Shown here: piece after piece, positions 50,522 through 60,244 of the stretch
Layout of the letters: each line of letters begins with the position of its first letter
Position numbering within the stretch: the stretch's first letter is position 1
Assembly (NCBI RefSeq): GCF_040548815.1
Contig: NZ_JBEPSM010000002.1
Location: forward strand, 62,001 to 126,000
Length of the DNA stretch: 64,000 nucleotides
Direction of reading: 5' to 3'
Origin: Kaistia defluvii
GTDB taxonomy: Bacteria; Pseudomonadota; Alphaproteobacteria; Rhizobiales; Kaistiaceae
Program-made: the position numbers and the translations under genes
The notes under the pieces: model-generated
Told to the model about the DNA's origin: nothing
The model's database searches: none
Seen by the model: the letters and a program-made list of their open reading frames with translations, nothing else

Positions 50522-51844
50522 ATGGCCAATCTCGCGTCCAGTTTCGTCGGCATCAAGTCGCCCAATCCGTTCTGGCTGGCCTCCGCGCCGCCGACCGACA
50601 AGGCCTATAACGTCATCCGCGCGTTTCGGGATGGCTGGGGCGGCGTCGTCTGGAAGACGCTCGGCACCGATCCGCCGGTCGTTAATGTCTCCGGTCCGCG
50701 CTATGGCGCGATCCACTCCAACGACCGCCGGCTGATCGGCCTCAACAATATCGAGTTGATCACCGACCGTCCCCTCGACGTCAATCTGCGCGAGATCAAG
50801 GAGGTTAAGCGCGACTGGCCGGATCGGGCGCTGGTCGTGTCGCTGATGGTTCCCTGCGAGGAGCACTACTGGAAAGACATTCTCGCCAAGGTCGAGGACA
50901 CCGAGGCGGATGGCGTCGAGCTGAATTTCGGCTGCCCGCACGGCATGAGCGAGCGCGGCATGGGCGCCGCCGTCGGCCAGGTGCCGGAATATGTCGAAAT
51001 GGTCACGCGCTGGTGCAAGCAGCACACGCGCATGCCGGTCATCGTCAAGCTGACGCCCAACATCTCCGACATCCGCACCTCGGCTCGTGCCGCGCATAAT
51101 GGCGGCGCCGATGCGGTATCGCTGATCAACACCATCAACTCGATCATCGGCGTCGATATCGACAATTTCGCGCCGATCCCGACGGTCGACGGCAAGGGCA
51201 GCCATGGCGGCTATTGCGGCCCGGCGGTGAAGCCGATCGCCCTCAATATGACGGCGGAGATCGCCCGCGATCCGCAGACCCGCGAACTGCCGATCTCCGG
51301 CATTGGTGGCATCACGACCTGGCGCGACGCGGTCGAGTTCATGGCGCTCGGCGCCGGCAATGTGCAGGTCTGCACCGCTGCCATGACCTACGGCTTCCGC
51401 ATCGTGCAGGAGATGATCACCGGCCTGTCCGAATACATGGACAAGCACGGCTTCACCTCAGTCGACGAGATCGTCGGCCGCGCGGTCGGCAATGTCACGG
51501 ACTGGAAGTATCTGAACCTGAACTACGTGGCCAAGGCGAAGATCGACCAGGATGCCTGCATCAAGTGCGGTCGCTGCCACATCGCCTGCGAGGACACCTC
51601 GCACCAGGCGATCACCTCGATGCTCGACGGCGTCCGCCATTTCGAGGTGATCGACGCCGAATGCGTCGGCTGCAATCTCTGCGTCAATGTCTGCCCGGTC
51701 GAGAACTGCATCACGATGGAGCAGATGGTCGACGGCGTCGATCCGCGCACCGGCTACGCCATCACCGGCGAATATGCCAACTGGACGACGCACAAGAACA
51801 ACCCGATGGCCGCTCCCGTCGCGGTCGTCGAGCCCGCCGAATAA
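50522..51844 (+). CDS. preA: NAD-dependent dihydropyrimidine dehydrogenase subunit PreA
   Basis: 440-aa FMN and iron-sulfur subunit holding the pyrimidine site. The dihydroorotate-dehydrogenase-like barrel includes FVGIKSPNPFWLASAPPTDKAYNV, NFGCPHG with the catalytic Cys loop GMSERGMGAAVGQ, and VIVKLTPNISDI. The C-terminal ferredoxin domain has CIKCGRCHIACEDTSH and CVGCNLCVNVCPVENC, two 4Fe-4S clusters. GAGGAA precedes the start. First step of the reductive pathway: uracil to dihydrouracil. Confidence 0.96.
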   Translation: MANLASSFVGIKSPNPFWLASAPPTDKAYNVIRAFRDGWGGVVWKTLGTDPPVVNVSGPRYGAIHSNDRRLIGLNNIELITDRPLDVNLREIKEVKRDWPDRALVVSLMVPCEEHYWKDILAKVEDTEADGVELNFGCPHGMSERGMGAAVGQVPEYVEMVTRWCKQHTRMPVIVKLTPNISDIRTSARAAHNGGADAVSLINTINSIIGVDIDNFAPIPTVDGKGSHGGYCGPAVKPIALNMTAEIARDPQTRELPISGIGGITTWRDAVEFMALGAGNVQVCTAAMTYGFRIVQEMITGLSEYMDKHGFTSVDEIVGRAVGNVTDWKYLNLNYVAKAKIDQDACIKCGRCHIACEDTSHQAITSMLDGVRHFEVIDAECVGCNLCVNVCPVENCITMEQMVDGVDPRTGYAITGEYANWTTHKNNPMAAPVAVVEPAE

Positions 51845-51962
51845 CAAGGGTAACCCTCTCCCGCGAGCGGGAGAGGGTGCTTCCTGGATTGGGCGTCTGT
51901 TTTAGAGCGGGGCGTCGGCCTCCCTTGCCTCTGTCGAGAGAAGCGGCGAGGGCCCTGCTGTT
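51845..51962. repeat. Palindromic repeat between preA and the TetR gene
   Basis: CCCTCTCCCGCG / GCGGGAGAGGG palindrome at 51854-51877, ten bases after the preA stop. Convergent genes; it may act as a terminator. Same repeat family as 1690-1713. Confidence 0.7.
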
Positions 51963-52610
51963 TTAGCTGCGGAAAATGCCCTTGAGGAACAGGTCCTCGA
52001 GCGTCCGCGTCGCCGTCGCGAAATGGCGGTTGTCATCGGTCTCGTCACCCAGCATGGCACGGACCTGAACATCGAAATCCGCGTAATGCTGCGTCGTCGC
52101 CCAGATCATGAACAGAAGATGGTAGGGATCGATCGGCGCCAGGCGGCCTTCGTCGATCCAGCGCCGGATCACCTCCGCCTTGCTGTCGACGAGGGTCTTC
52201 AGCCGGCTGTTCAGAATGGTCCCCATCACCGGCGCGCCCTGCAGAATTTCCATGGCGTAGAGCCGCGACGCCTTCGGGTTGTCGCGCGAGATCTCCAGCT
52301 TGCGGTCGATATAGGCGCGGATCTCGGTCGCCGGGTCGTCGCCGTCGCCGAGCGATTCCAGCGGCTGCAGCCAGAGCTCCAGCGTCCGGCGCAGGATGGC
52401 GAGATAGATGTCGTCCTTGCGGCGGAAATAATAGAGCAGGTTCGGCTTGGTCATGCCCGCCAGCTCAGCGATCTGGTCGACCGTCGCGCCGCGAAAGCCG
52501 TAGCTCGAGAAGATCTCCAGCGCCGCGTCGAGGATGCGCTCCTCGTTTTCTTCCTGGATGCGCGTCCGCTTCTTCGTCTGGCCGGCGCGGGCGGTGTTGG
52601 CAGGTGTCAT
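51963..52610 (-). CDS. TetR-family regulator, RutR-like
   Basis: 215-aa regulator. The start at 52610 (MTPANTARAGQTKKRTRIQEENEERILDAALEIF) is chosen over an upstream GTG/ATG because the HTH begins at the usual distance. The DNA-binding domain ends FRGATVDQIAELAGMTKPNLLYYFRRKDDIYLAIL. The ligand domain (ILNSRLKTLVDSKAEVIRRWIDEGRLAPIDPYHLLFMIWATTQHYADFDVQV) strongly resembles RutR, the uracil/thymine-sensing regulator. It stands between preTA and the rest of the pyrimidine genes, and a RutR-like box lies before preT. Confidence 0.87.
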   Translation of the reverse strand: MTPANTARAGQTKKRTRIQEENEERILDAALEIFSSYGFRGATVDQIAELAGMTKPNLLYYFRRKDDIYLAILRRTLELWLQPLESLGDGDDPATEIRAYIDRKLEISRDNPKASRLYAMEILQGAPVMGTILNSRLKTLVDSKAEVIRRWIDEGRLAPIDPYHLLFMIWATTQHYADFDVQVRAMLGDETDDNRHFATATRTLEDLFLKGIFRS

Positions 52611-52769
52611 GGTGGTGGCCGATTTTCCCGTTGGTTCTCCGTGGCGCGCCCGACCACCCGGCAAGTTCCGGCCTTCCTTCGCGGAGCGTCGCGACGCCGA
52701 CTTACCATCCCCACTCGACTTTCGGTCGATTCTAGCTCGACTTCAATGGTTTCGCCTCTGGCGCGGCGG

Positions 52770-53333
52770 CTAGAAGCTCGGCGGCGTGCAGGCCGAGACG
52801 AGTTCCAGATCCTCATCGCCGATATTCTTGAAGGCGTGCGGCTTGCGGCTGTCGAAGAAATAGGCGTCCCCCGGATTGAGCTCGTAGCGGGCGCCGTCCA
52901 CTTCCAGCCCCATGCGGCCGCGAATGATCAGCCCGGCTTCCTCGCCCTGGTGCGACAGCATCGCCTTGCCCGAAACCGCGCCCGGCTTGTAGCGCTCATG
53001 GATCATCTGCAGCGAGCGCCCTTCCAGATTGCTGCCGACCTGGCGGAACGAGATCTTGCCGCCAGCGATCTCCTTCAGCTCCGAGGCGCGGAACACCACC
53101 TGCTCGACCGTCGGCTTCGCTTCGGCGAAGAACTCGGACAAGCTGAACGGGATGCCCGACAGGATCTGCCGCAGGCCGGAGACGGAAGGGCTCATGCGGT
53201 TCGCCTCGACCATCGATACGGTCGCGTTGGAGACCCCGGCGCGCTTGGCCAGCGCGCGCTGCGAAAGGCCGTGGCGCACGCGCAGTTCGCGCAGCCGGGC
53301 GCCCACGTCGACATCGAAATTCGAAGCGTTCAT
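52770..53333 (-). CDS. XRE-cupin transcriptional regulator (PuuR-like)
   Basis: 187-aa regulator. The N-terminal HTH (LRELRVRHGLSQRALAKRAGVSNATVSMVEANRMSPSVSGLRQIL) is followed by a C-terminal cupin (AMLSHQGEEAGLIIRGRMGLEVDGARYELNPGDAYFFDSRKPHAFKNIG). This layout matches PuuR and related repressors of polyamine and amine catabolism. It is divergent from the omega-aminotransferase gene, which is the likely target. A palindrome AAGAACATTCTT at 53346-53357 is a candidate operator. Confidence 0.9.
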   Translation of the reverse strand: MNASNFDVDVGARLRELRVRHGLSQRALAKRAGVSNATVSMVEANRMSPSVSGLRQILSGIPFSLSEFFAEAKPTVEQVVFRASELKEIAGGKISFRQVGSNLEGRSLQMIHERYKPGAVSGKAMLSHQGEEAGLIIRGRMGLEVDGARYELNPGDAYFFDSRKPHAFKNIGDEDLELVSACTPPSF

Positions 53334-53345
53334 CCGTTCAATATA

Positions 53346-53357
53346 AAGAACATTCTT
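53346..53357. promoter_or_regulatory. Palindrome AAGAACATTCTT in the divergent regulator/aminotransferase region
   Basis: Five-base arms AAGAA and TTCTT around CA, 12 bp before the XRE-cupin start and 80 bp before the aminotransferase start. Placed to be an operator for both genes; inference only. Confidence 0.45.
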
Positions 53358-53437
53358 AACGGTAGCAACGAATTGACCGGCCCATACCCTGCGGATACGT
53401 TCATAAAAATGATCGGCCGTACAGGGAAGTCGGCCGT

Positions 53438-54778
53438 ATGAGGACCCCCGAAAAAATGACCAGCGCGCAGTATTCGAACAATCTCGAAGCCTTCTGGATG
53501 CCCTTCACGGCCAACCGCCAGTTCAAGCAGAATCCGCGCATGCTCGTCGCTGCGAAGGACATGCACTACACTTCGGCGGATGGCCGGCAGATCCTGGACG
53601 GCACGGCGGGCCTCTGGTGCGTAAACGCCGGCCACGGCCGTCCCAAGATCGTCGAGGCGGTGTCGAAGCAGGTCGCGGAACTCGACTATGCGCCGGCCTT
53701 CCAGATGGGCCACCCCAAGGCCTTCGAGCTGGCGGCGCGTCTCGCGGCGATGATGCCGAAGCCGCTCGACCATGTGTTCTTCACCAATTCGGGCTCGGAA
53801 TCGGTCGACACCGCGCTGAAGATCGCGCTCGCCTATCACCGCGCCAAGGGCAACGGCACCAAGTATCGCCTGCTCGGCCGTGAGCGTGGCTATCATGGCG
53901 TCGGCTTCGGCGGCATCTCGGTCGGCGGCATCTCCGGCAACCGCAAGACTTTCGGCACCATGCTGACCGGCGTCGATCACATCCGCCACACGCATGACCT
54001 GGCGCACAACGCCTTCACGCGCGGCCAGCCGGAATATGGCGCCGATTTCGCCGACGATCTGGAAAAGGTCATCGCGCTGCATGACGCGTCCAACATCGCG
54101 GCGCTGATCGTCGAGCCGGTCGCCTGCTCCACCGGCGTGCTGGTGCCGCCGAAGGGCTATCTGAAGCGCCTGCGCGAGATCTGCGACAAGCACGACATCC
54201 TGCTGATCTTCGACGAGGTCATCACCGGCTTCGGCCGCCTCGGTACCCCCTTCGCCGTCGATTATTTCGACGTCATCCCGGATCTCGTCACCACCGCCAA
54301 GGGCCTGACCAGCGGCGTCGTGCCGATGGGCGCCGTGTTCGCGTCGAGCAAGATCTACGAAGCCTTCATGAACGCGCCCGAAAACACGATCGAGCTGTTC
54401 CACGGCTACACCTATTCGGCCCATCCGGTGGCCTGCGCCGCGGCGCTCGCCACGCTCGACGTCTATGCCGAGGAAGGCCTGCTGACCCGGGTATCCGAGA
54501 TCGCCCAATATTGGGAAGACGGCCTGCACAGCCTGAAGGGCCTGCCGCATGTCATAGACATCCGCAATCTCGGCCTGATCGGCGCGATCGAACTGGAGCC
54601 GATCCCGGGTGCGCCGACCAAGCGCGCCTTCCAGGCTTTCCTGAAGGCCTATGAAAGCAATCTGATGGTCCGCACGACCGGCGACATCATCGCCCTGTCG
54701 CCGCCGCTGATCATCGAGAAGAGTCAGATCGACGAGATCTTCGATACGCTTTCGAGCGTGCTGAAGCAGATCGACTGA
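53438..54778 (+). CDS. Omega-amino acid:pyruvate aminotransferase (beta-alanine type)
   Basis: 446-aa class III PLP transaminase. N-terminal [19 protein letters not shown] is characteristic of beta-alanine/omega-amino acid-pyruvate transaminases. [21 protein letters not shown] binds phosphate, [16 protein letters not shown] contains the pyridine-N Asp, and [19 protein letters not shown] the Schiff-base Lys. In the pathway it converts beta-alanine (from uracil) or beta-aminoisobutyrate (from thymine) to the semialdehyde. GGGAAG precedes the start; the Met at 53456 is an alternative. Confidence 0.92.
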   Translation: MRTPEKMTSAQYSNNLEAFWMPFTANRQFKQNPRMLVAAKDMHYTSADGRQILDGTAGLWCVNAGHGRPKIVEAVSKQVAELDYAPAFQMGHPKAFELAARLAAMMPKPLDHVFFTNSGSESVDTALKIALAYHRAKGNGTKYRLLGRERGYHGVGFGGISVGGISGNRKTFGTMLTGVDHIRHTHDLAHNAFTRGQPEYGADFADDLEKVIALHDASNIAALIVEPVACSTGVLVPPKGYLKRLREICDKHDILLIFDEVITGFGRLGTPFAVDYFDVIPDLVTTAKGLTSGVVPMGAVFASSKIYEAFMNAPENTIELFHGYTYSAHPVACAAALATLDVYAEEGLLTRVSEIAQYWEDGLHSLKGLPHVIDIRNLGLIGAIELEPIPGAPTKRAFQAFLKAYESNLMVRTTGDIIALSPPLIIEKSQIDEIFDTLSSVLKQID

Positions 54779-54795
54779 GGCTCGTGGAGGAAACC

Positions 54796-56304
54796 ATGGA
54801 CGCCATCGCCTTGAATACCATCACCAATCTCGTCGGGGGCAAACCGTCGCCCTCGACGTCGACCCGCAGCCAGCCGGTCTACAATCCCGCGACCGGCGAG
54901 CCGTCCGCGACGCTGCCGCTTTCGACCGCGGCCGAGCTCGACGCCGCCGTCGCCTCGGCCAAGGCGGCGTTTCCGGCCTGGGCCGACACGCCGCCGATGA
55001 AGCGCGCCCGCGTGATGTTCAAGTTCAAGGACCTGCTGGAACAGAACGCCGACCGGATCGCGCGCGCCATCTCGGCCGAGCACGGCAAGACGCATGACGA
55101 TGCGCTCGGCGAAGTGCAGCGCGGCCTCGAAGTGGTCGAGTTCGCCTGCGGTATCCCGCATCTGCTCAAGGGCGAATATTCGAAGAATGTCGGCCCGGCG
55201 ATCGACACCTATTCCGATCGCCAGGCGCTCGGCGTCGTCGCCGGCATCACGCCGTTCAACTTCCCCTGCATGGTGCCGCTCTGGATGTATCCGGTGGCGA
55301 TCGCCTGCGGCAACACCTTCATCCTGAAGCCGTCGGAGCGCGATCCGGGCGCCGCCATGCTGGTGGCGGAACTGCTGCATGAGGCGGGCCTGCCGGCCGG
55401 CGTGCTCAACGTCGTGCATGGCGACAAGGAAGTCGTCGACGCGATCCTGCATCATCCCGACATCAAGGCCGTCTCCTTCGTCGGTTCGACGCCGATCGCG
55501 CAATATGTCTATGCGACCGGAACGGCGGCCGGAAAGCGCGTCCAGGCGCTGGGCGGCGCCAAGAACCACATGGTCGTCATGCCTGACGCCGACATGGACA
55601 AGGTGGCCGACGCGCTCATGGGCGCGGGCTATGGTTCGGCCGGCGAGCGCTGCATGGCCGTGTCCGTGGCGGTGCCCGTCGGCCAGAAGACCGCGGACGC
55701 GCTGATCGAGACGCTGGCGCCGCGCGTGCGCGCGCTGAAGATCGGCCCGGCCACCGACCGCGACGCCGAGATGGGGCCGTTGGTCACGAAGCAGCACATG
55801 GAAAAGGTGCTCGGCTATATCGACCAGGGAGTGGCTGAAGGCGCCAAGCTGGTCGTCGACGGCCGCGGCTTCAAGCTGCAGGGCTACGAGAACGGCTACT
55901 TCGTCGGTGGCACGCTTTTTGATCATGTGGACAAGGACATGACGATCTACCGCGAGGAGATCTTCGGTCCCGTGCTCTCCGTGCTCCGGGCGAACTCCTA
56001 TGCCGATGCCCTCGAACTCATCAATGCCCACGAATTCGGCAATGGCACCGCGATCTTCACCCGCGATGGCGACGCCGCGCGCTCCTTCGCCGACAAGGTC
56101 GAGGCCGGCATGGTCGGCATCAACGTGCCGATCCCGGTCCCCGTCGCCTATCATTCCTTCGGCGGCTGGAAGCGGTCGATCTTCGGTGACCACGCCATCT
56201 ACGGACCGGAGGGCGTCCATTTCTACACCCGTCTGAAGACGGTGACGACGCGCTGGCCGGACGGGATCAAGTCCGGCGCGGTCTTCAATTTCCCGACGAT
56301 GTGA
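54796..56304 (+). CDS. mmsA: CoA-acylating methylmalonate-semialdehyde dehydrogenase
   Basis: 502-aa aldehyde dehydrogenase of the MmsA/IolA group. GGAGGAAACC directly precedes the ATG at 54796, so an earlier in-frame GTG is rejected. Motifs: [65 protein letters not shown], and the catalytic Cys in [14 protein letters not shown]. It converts malonic or methylmalonic semialdehyde with CoA and NAD to acetyl-CoA or propionyl-CoA, completing pyrimidine degradation. It is 17 bp after the aminotransferase. Confidence 0.94.
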   Translation: MDAIALNTITNLVGGKPSPSTSTRSQPVYNPATGEPSATLPLSTAAELDAAVASAKAAFPAWADTPPMKRARVMFKFKDLLEQNADRIARAISAEHGKTHDDALGEVQRGLEVVEFACGIPHLLKGEYSKNVGPAIDTYSDRQALGVVAGITPFNFPCMVPLWMYPVAIACGNTFILKPSERDPGAAMLVAELLHEAGLPAGVLNVVHGDKEVVDAILHHPDIKAVSFVGSTPIAQYVYATGTAAGKRVQALGGAKNHMVVMPDADMDKVADALMGAGYGSAGERCMAVSVAVPVGQKTADALIETLAPRVRALKIGPATDRDAEMGPLVTKQHMEKVLGYIDQGVAEGAKLVVDGRGFKLQGYENGYFVGGTLFDHVDKDMTIYREEIFGPVLSVLRANSYADALELINAHEFGNGTAIFTRDGDAARSFADKVEAGMVGINVPIPVPVAYHSFGGWKRSIFGDHAIYGPEGVHFYTRLKTVTTRWPDGIKSGAVFNFPTM

Positions 56305-56459
56305 CGCTAAGGTGTTGTCGGGACAGAATCTTGCTGCCGCGATCCCCGCTTGGCCGGGGACGCATCCGGCCGGCGCTTCTTCCGGCTGGATGCAACGCGG
56401 GAATGTCCCGGCTCTGACCGTAATGACGGCTGAAAGCCTTCCTGTAGAGAGATGAACGC

Positions 56460-57710
56460 ATGACTGGCCCGACCGACAATCTCCGCATCAATGGCGAGCG
56501 CCTTTGGGAAAGCTTGATGGAGATGGCCAAGGTCGGGCCGGGAATTGCCGGCGGCAACAACCGCCAGACGCTGACCGACGCCGATGCCGAGGGCCGCGAC
56601 CTTTTCAAATCCTGGTGCGAGGCGGCCGGCATGACGCTGGGCGTCGACAAGATGGGCAGCATGTTCGCCGTCCGTCCCGGCACGGATCCGGACGCGCTGC
56701 CGGTCTATATGGGCAGCCATCTCGATACCCAGCCGACCGGCGGCAAGTATGACGGCGTGCTGGGTGTCCTGGCCGGGCTGGAGGTTGTCCGCAGCCTCAA
56801 CGATCTCGGCATCCGGACCAAGCATCCGGTCGCCATCGCCAACTGGACCAATGAGGAGGGCGCGCGCTTCGCTCCCGCCATGCTGGCCTCCGGCGTGTTC
56901 GCCGGCGCGCTGACGCTCGATTACGCCTATGAGCGCAGGGATCCCGAGGGCAAGACCTTCGGCGACGAGCTGAGGAGGATCGGCTGGGTCGGTGACGAGG
57001 AAGTCGGCGCCCGCAAGATGCACGCCTACTTCGAATATCACATCGAGCAGGGACCCATCCTCGAGGCCGAGTCGAAGCAGATCGGCGTCGTCACGCACTG
57101 CCAGGGGCTCTGGTGGCTGGAAGTGACGCTGACCGGCCGCGAGGCGCATACCGGCTCGACGCCGATGAACCTGCGCGTCAATGCCGGCCTCGCCATGGCG
57201 CGCATCCTCGAGATGGTCCAGGCCGTCGCGATGGACAATCAGCCGGGCGCCGTGGGCGGCGTCGGCCAGATGTTCTTCACGCCCAATTCGCGCAACGTGC
57301 TGCCGGGCAAGGTGGTTTTCACCATCGACATTCGCACGCCCGACCTCGCCAAGCTGAATGCCATGCGCGCCCGCATCGAAGCGGAAGCCGCCAAGATCGC
57401 CGATGCGCTGGGCGTCGGCTGCGCCATCGAGGCCGTCGGCCATTTCGACCCCGTCACCTTCGATCCGATCCTGGTCGGGCGCGTGCGCAGCGCGGCGGAA
57501 CGGCTCGGTTACAGCCACAAGGATATCATTTCCGGCGCGGGCCACGATGCGTGCTGGACCTCCAAGGTCGCGCCGACCACGATGATCATGTGCCCCTGTG
57601 TCGGCGGCCTGTCGCATAATGAGGCCGAGGAAATTAGTCCGGAATGGGCGTCGGCGGGCGCCGACGTGCTGTTCCACGCCGTGTTGGAGACTGCCGAGAT
57701 CGCCGGCTAG
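56460..57710 (+). CDS. Beta-ureidopropionase / N-carbamoyl amino acid amidohydrolase (M20 family)
   Basis: 416-aa metal-dependent amidohydrolase. The M20 pattern is seen in MGSHLDTQPTGGKYDGVLGVLAGLEV (metal His and Asp), WTNEEGARFAPAMLASGVFAG (Glu-Glu), YFEYHIEQGPILE (bridging Glu/His) and SGAGHDACW near the C-terminus (last His). HTGSTPMNLRVNAGLAMARI belongs to the dimerisation domain. Members hydrolyse N-carbamoyl-beta-alanine, N-carbamoyl-L-amino acids or allantoate; next to dihydropyrimidinase and the aminotransferase, N-carbamoyl-beta-alanine is the best choice. Confidence 0.92.
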   Translation: MTGPTDNLRINGERLWESLMEMAKVGPGIAGGNNRQTLTDADAEGRDLFKSWCEAAGMTLGVDKMGSMFAVRPGTDPDALPVYMGSHLDTQPTGGKYDGVLGVLAGLEVVRSLNDLGIRTKHPVAIANWTNEEGARFAPAMLASGVFAGALTLDYAYERRDPEGKTFGDELRRIGWVGDEEVGARKMHAYFEYHIEQGPILEAESKQIGVVTHCQGLWWLEVTLTGREAHTGSTPMNLRVNAGLAMARILEMVQAVAMDNQPGAVGGVGQMFFTPNSRNVLPGKVVFTIDIRTPDLAKLNAMRARIEAEAAKIADALGVGCAIEAVGHFDPVTFDPILVGRVRSAAERLGYSHKDIISGAGHDACWTSKVAPTTMIMCPCVGGLSHNEAEEISPEWASAGADVLFHAVLETAEIAG

Positions 57711-57807
57711 CGCGTTTTCGAGCGAAGTGGATTCCGGTTCGCGTGAAGAAAACGCGACCAGTCAGGGCGTTATAGCCTTTCGCCGTTCAACGAAACGGCG
57801 AAAGGCT
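57711..57807. repeat. Rhizobiales-type intergenic repeat and 14-bp hairpin
   Basis: CGCGTTTTC at 57711-57719 and GAAAACGCG at about 57747-57755 bracket AGCGAAGTGGATTCCGGTTC, a repeat type familiar in Hyphomicrobiales spacers. A perfect 14-bp stem follows: AGCCTTTCGCCGTT (57774-57787) with AACGGCGAAAGGCT (57794-57807), loop CAACGA. It sits inside the pyrimidine operon and could act on mRNA decay. Confidence 0.7.
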
Positions 57808-57872
57808 CTAACCTCCGGCAAAAGAACAAAAGGGCTGGCAAAGTCGGCCGAGAGACCAGAGGGAATTTCACC

Positions 57873-59330
57873 ATGTCGACGGTTATCAAGGGCGGAACGA
57901 TCGTGGCGGCGGACCGCAGCTACGAAGCCGACATCCTCATCGAAGGCGAGACCATCCAGGCGATCGGGCCGGGTCTCTCCGGCGATACGGTCGTCGATGC
58001 GTCGGGCGCTTATATCATCCCCGGCGGCATCGATCCGCACACCCATCTGGAAATGCCCTTCATGGGCACGACGGCGGCCGAAACCTGGGAAAGCGGCACC
58101 TTCGCCGCCCTTTCCGGCGGCACCACCACCGTGGTCGACTTCGTCATTCCGGGCGAAGCCGGCATGCTGGCGGCTCTGGAGGAATGGAAAGGCCGCGCCA
58201 CGCGGCAGGCGTCCTCCGACTATTCCTACCACATGTGCGTCACCGGCTGGTCGCAGAAGCACTTTGACGACATGGCCAAGGTGGTCGATCGCGGCATCAA
58301 CACCTTCAAGCACTTCATGGCCTATAAGGGCGCGCTGATGGTGAACGACGACGAGATGTTCGCGTCGTTCCAGCGCTGCGCGGCGCTGGGTGCGCTGCCG
58401 CTCGTCCATGCCGAGAACGGCGACATCGTCGCCGCCCTGCAGCAGAAATACATGGCCGAAGGCACGACCGGACCGGAAGGCCACGCTTTCTCGCGCCCGC
58501 CGGAAGTCGAGGGCGAGGCGACCAACCGCGCCATCATGATCGCCGACGCAGCCGGCGTGCCGGTCTACATCGTGCATGTCTCCTGCGAGCAGAGCCACGA
58601 GGCGATCCGCCGGGCCCGGCAGAAGGGCATGCGCGTCTATGGCGAGCCGCTGATCCAGCATTTGACCCTCGACGAGGGCGAGTACTTCAACCGCGACTGG
58701 GACTATGCTGCTCGCCGCGTGATGTCGCCGCCCTTCCGCAACAAGATCCACCAGGACAGCCTCTGGGCGGGCCTTGCCGCCGGTTCGCTGCAGGTGGTCG
58801 CCACCGACCATTGCGCCTTCACCACCGAGCAGAAGCGCTTTGGCCTCGGCAATTTCGCCAAGATCCCGAACGGCACCGGCGGCGTCGAGGACCGGCTCTC
58901 CGTGCTCTGGACCAAGGGAGTCGAGACGGGCCGGCTGACGCCGAACGAGTTCGTCGCCGCGACCTCGACCAACATCGCGCAGATCCTCAACATCTACCCG
59001 CAGAAGGGCGCGATCCTGCCGGGTTCGGACGCCGATCTCGTCGTCTGGGATCCGAAGCTTTCAAAGACCATCTCCGCGGCCAATCAGAAATCCATCATCG
59101 ATTACAATGTCTTCGAGGGCTTCACGGTCAACGGCCTGCCGCGCTACACGCTGTCGCGCGGCGAGATCGTCTGGGCCGACGGGCAGAATTCGCAGCCCCA
59201 GCCCGGCCGCGGCAAGTTCATCAAGCGCAAGCCGTTCCCGGCGGTCAACGCCGCCCTTTCGAAGTGGAAGGAAGTGACGGCGCCGCGCGCCGTGACCCGC
59301 TCGCCCGAGCATATGCCGATCGGCGTTTGA
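57873..59330 (+). CDS. hydA: Dihydropyrimidinase (D-hydantoinase)
   Basis: 485-aa amidohydrolase-superfamily enzyme that opens dihydrouracil or dihydrothymine to the N-carbamoyl beta-amino acid. The metal site includes GGIDPHTHLEMPF (His-x-His), the carboxylated Lys in KHFMAYKGAL, VHAENGDIV, YIVHVSCEQSHEAI and TDHCAF. GAGGGAA precedes the start. Length matches the family (about 480-490 aa). It supplies the substrate of the upstream amidohydrolase and lies 7 bp before an ABC ATPase gene. Confidence 0.95.
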   Translation: MSTVIKGGTIVAADRSYEADILIEGETIQAIGPGLSGDTVVDASGAYIIPGGIDPHTHLEMPFMGTTAAETWESGTFAALSGGTTTVVDFVIPGEAGMLAALEEWKGRATRQASSDYSYHMCVTGWSQKHFDDMAKVVDRGINTFKHFMAYKGALMVNDDEMFASFQRCAALGALPLVHAENGDIVAALQQKYMAEGTTGPEGHAFSRPPEVEGEATNRAIMIADAAGVPVYIVHVSCEQSHEAIRRARQKGMRVYGEPLIQHLTLDEGEYFNRDWDYAARRVMSPPFRNKIHQDSLWAGLAAGSLQVVATDHCAFTTEQKRFGLGNFAKIPNGTGGVEDRLSVLWTKGVETGRLTPNEFVAATSTNIAQILNIYPQKGAILPGSDADLVVWDPKLSKTISAANQKSIIDYNVFEGFTVNGLPRYTLSRGEIVWADGQNSQPQPGRGKFIKRKPFPAVNAALSKWKEVTAPRAVTRSPEHMPIGV

Positions 59331-59337
59331 GGCGGGG

Positions 59338-60177
59338 ATGAGCGCCGTGTTCCAGCCTTTCGAGGAGAGAGCCGACGGTCAGCCTGCAGCCGGGAACGCC
59401 GCATCCGTCATCGATATCCGTGGGCTTTCGCTCACTTTCGAGACGAATGACGGGCCGGTCCAGGCACTGTCCAACATCGATCTCGATGTGAAGCGGGGCG
59501 ATTTTGTCTCGTTCATCGGGCCATCGGGTTGTGGCAAGACCACGCTGCTCCGGGTCATCGCCGATCTCGAGCAGCCGACCGGCGGGTCGATCACGGTCAA
59601 TGGCGTGTCGCCGGAGGAGGCGCGGCAGGCCCGCGCCTATGGCTATGTGTTTCAGGCGGCAGCACTTTATCCCTGGCGCACCATCGCCAGGAACGTCGCT
59701 CTGCCGCTCGAGATCATGGGCCTGCCCAGGGTGGAGCGCGAACGGCGGATCGCCGACAACCTCGCGCTGGTCAACCTGGCCGGCTTCGAGAAGAAATATC
59801 CCTGGCAGCTTTCCGGCGGCATGCAGCAGCGCGCCTCGATCGCCCGCGCCCTCGCGGTCGAGCCGGAGCTGCTGCTCATGGACGAACCCTTTGGTGCGCT
59901 TGACGAAATCGTCCGGGACCACCTCAACGAACAGCTGCTGAAGCTCTGGGCGAAGACGCAGAAAACCGTCGTCTTCGTCACCCATTCGATCCCCGAGGCC
60001 GTCTTCCTCTCGACCAAGATCGTCGTGATGTCGCCGCGCCCGGGCCGCGTCACCGACATCATCGATTGCGGCTTTCCCCGCGACCGGACGCTCGACATCC
60101 GCGAGACGCCGGAATTCCTGGAGGTCGCCGCCCGCGTCCGCAACGGTCTCCGGGCGGGGCACTCCTATGAGGACTGA
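59338..60177 (+). CDS. ABC transporter ATP-binding protein (SsuB/TauB/ThiZ group)
   Basis: 279-aa ATPase. Walker A GPSGCGKTT, signature LSGGMQQRASIARAL, Walker B LLLMDEPFGALDEIVRD, switch His in FVTHSIPEAV; the GGMQQR signature marks the nitrate/sulfonate/taurine importer group. It starts 7 bp after the dihydropyrimidinase stop, tying this importer to pyrimidine use. The permeases are further on, beyond an opposite-strand cupin gene. Confidence 0.92.
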   Translation: MSAVFQPFEERADGQPAAGNAASVIDIRGLSLTFETNDGPVQALSNIDLDVKRGDFVSFIGPSGCGKTTLLRVIADLEQPTGGSITVNGVSPEEARQARAYGYVFQAAALYPWRTIARNVALPLEIMGLPRVERERRIADNLALVNLAGFEKKYPWQLSGGMQQRASIARALAVEPELLLMDEPFGALDEIVRDHLNEQLLKLWAKTQKTVVFVTHSIPEAVFLSTKIVVMSPRPGRVTDIIDCGFPRDRTLDIRETPEFLEVAARVRNGLRAGHSYED

Positions 60178-60244
60178 CGTCGCGCGCACCGCCGGGGAGG
60201 GGGTTAACACGCACCCGGCGCGTTACCCATCCGTTATCCTCTCG

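Noticed and set aside
53371..53387. Second RutR box near TTGACCGGCCCAT
   Set aside because: Only the left half matches; the right half does not fit TGGTCAA.
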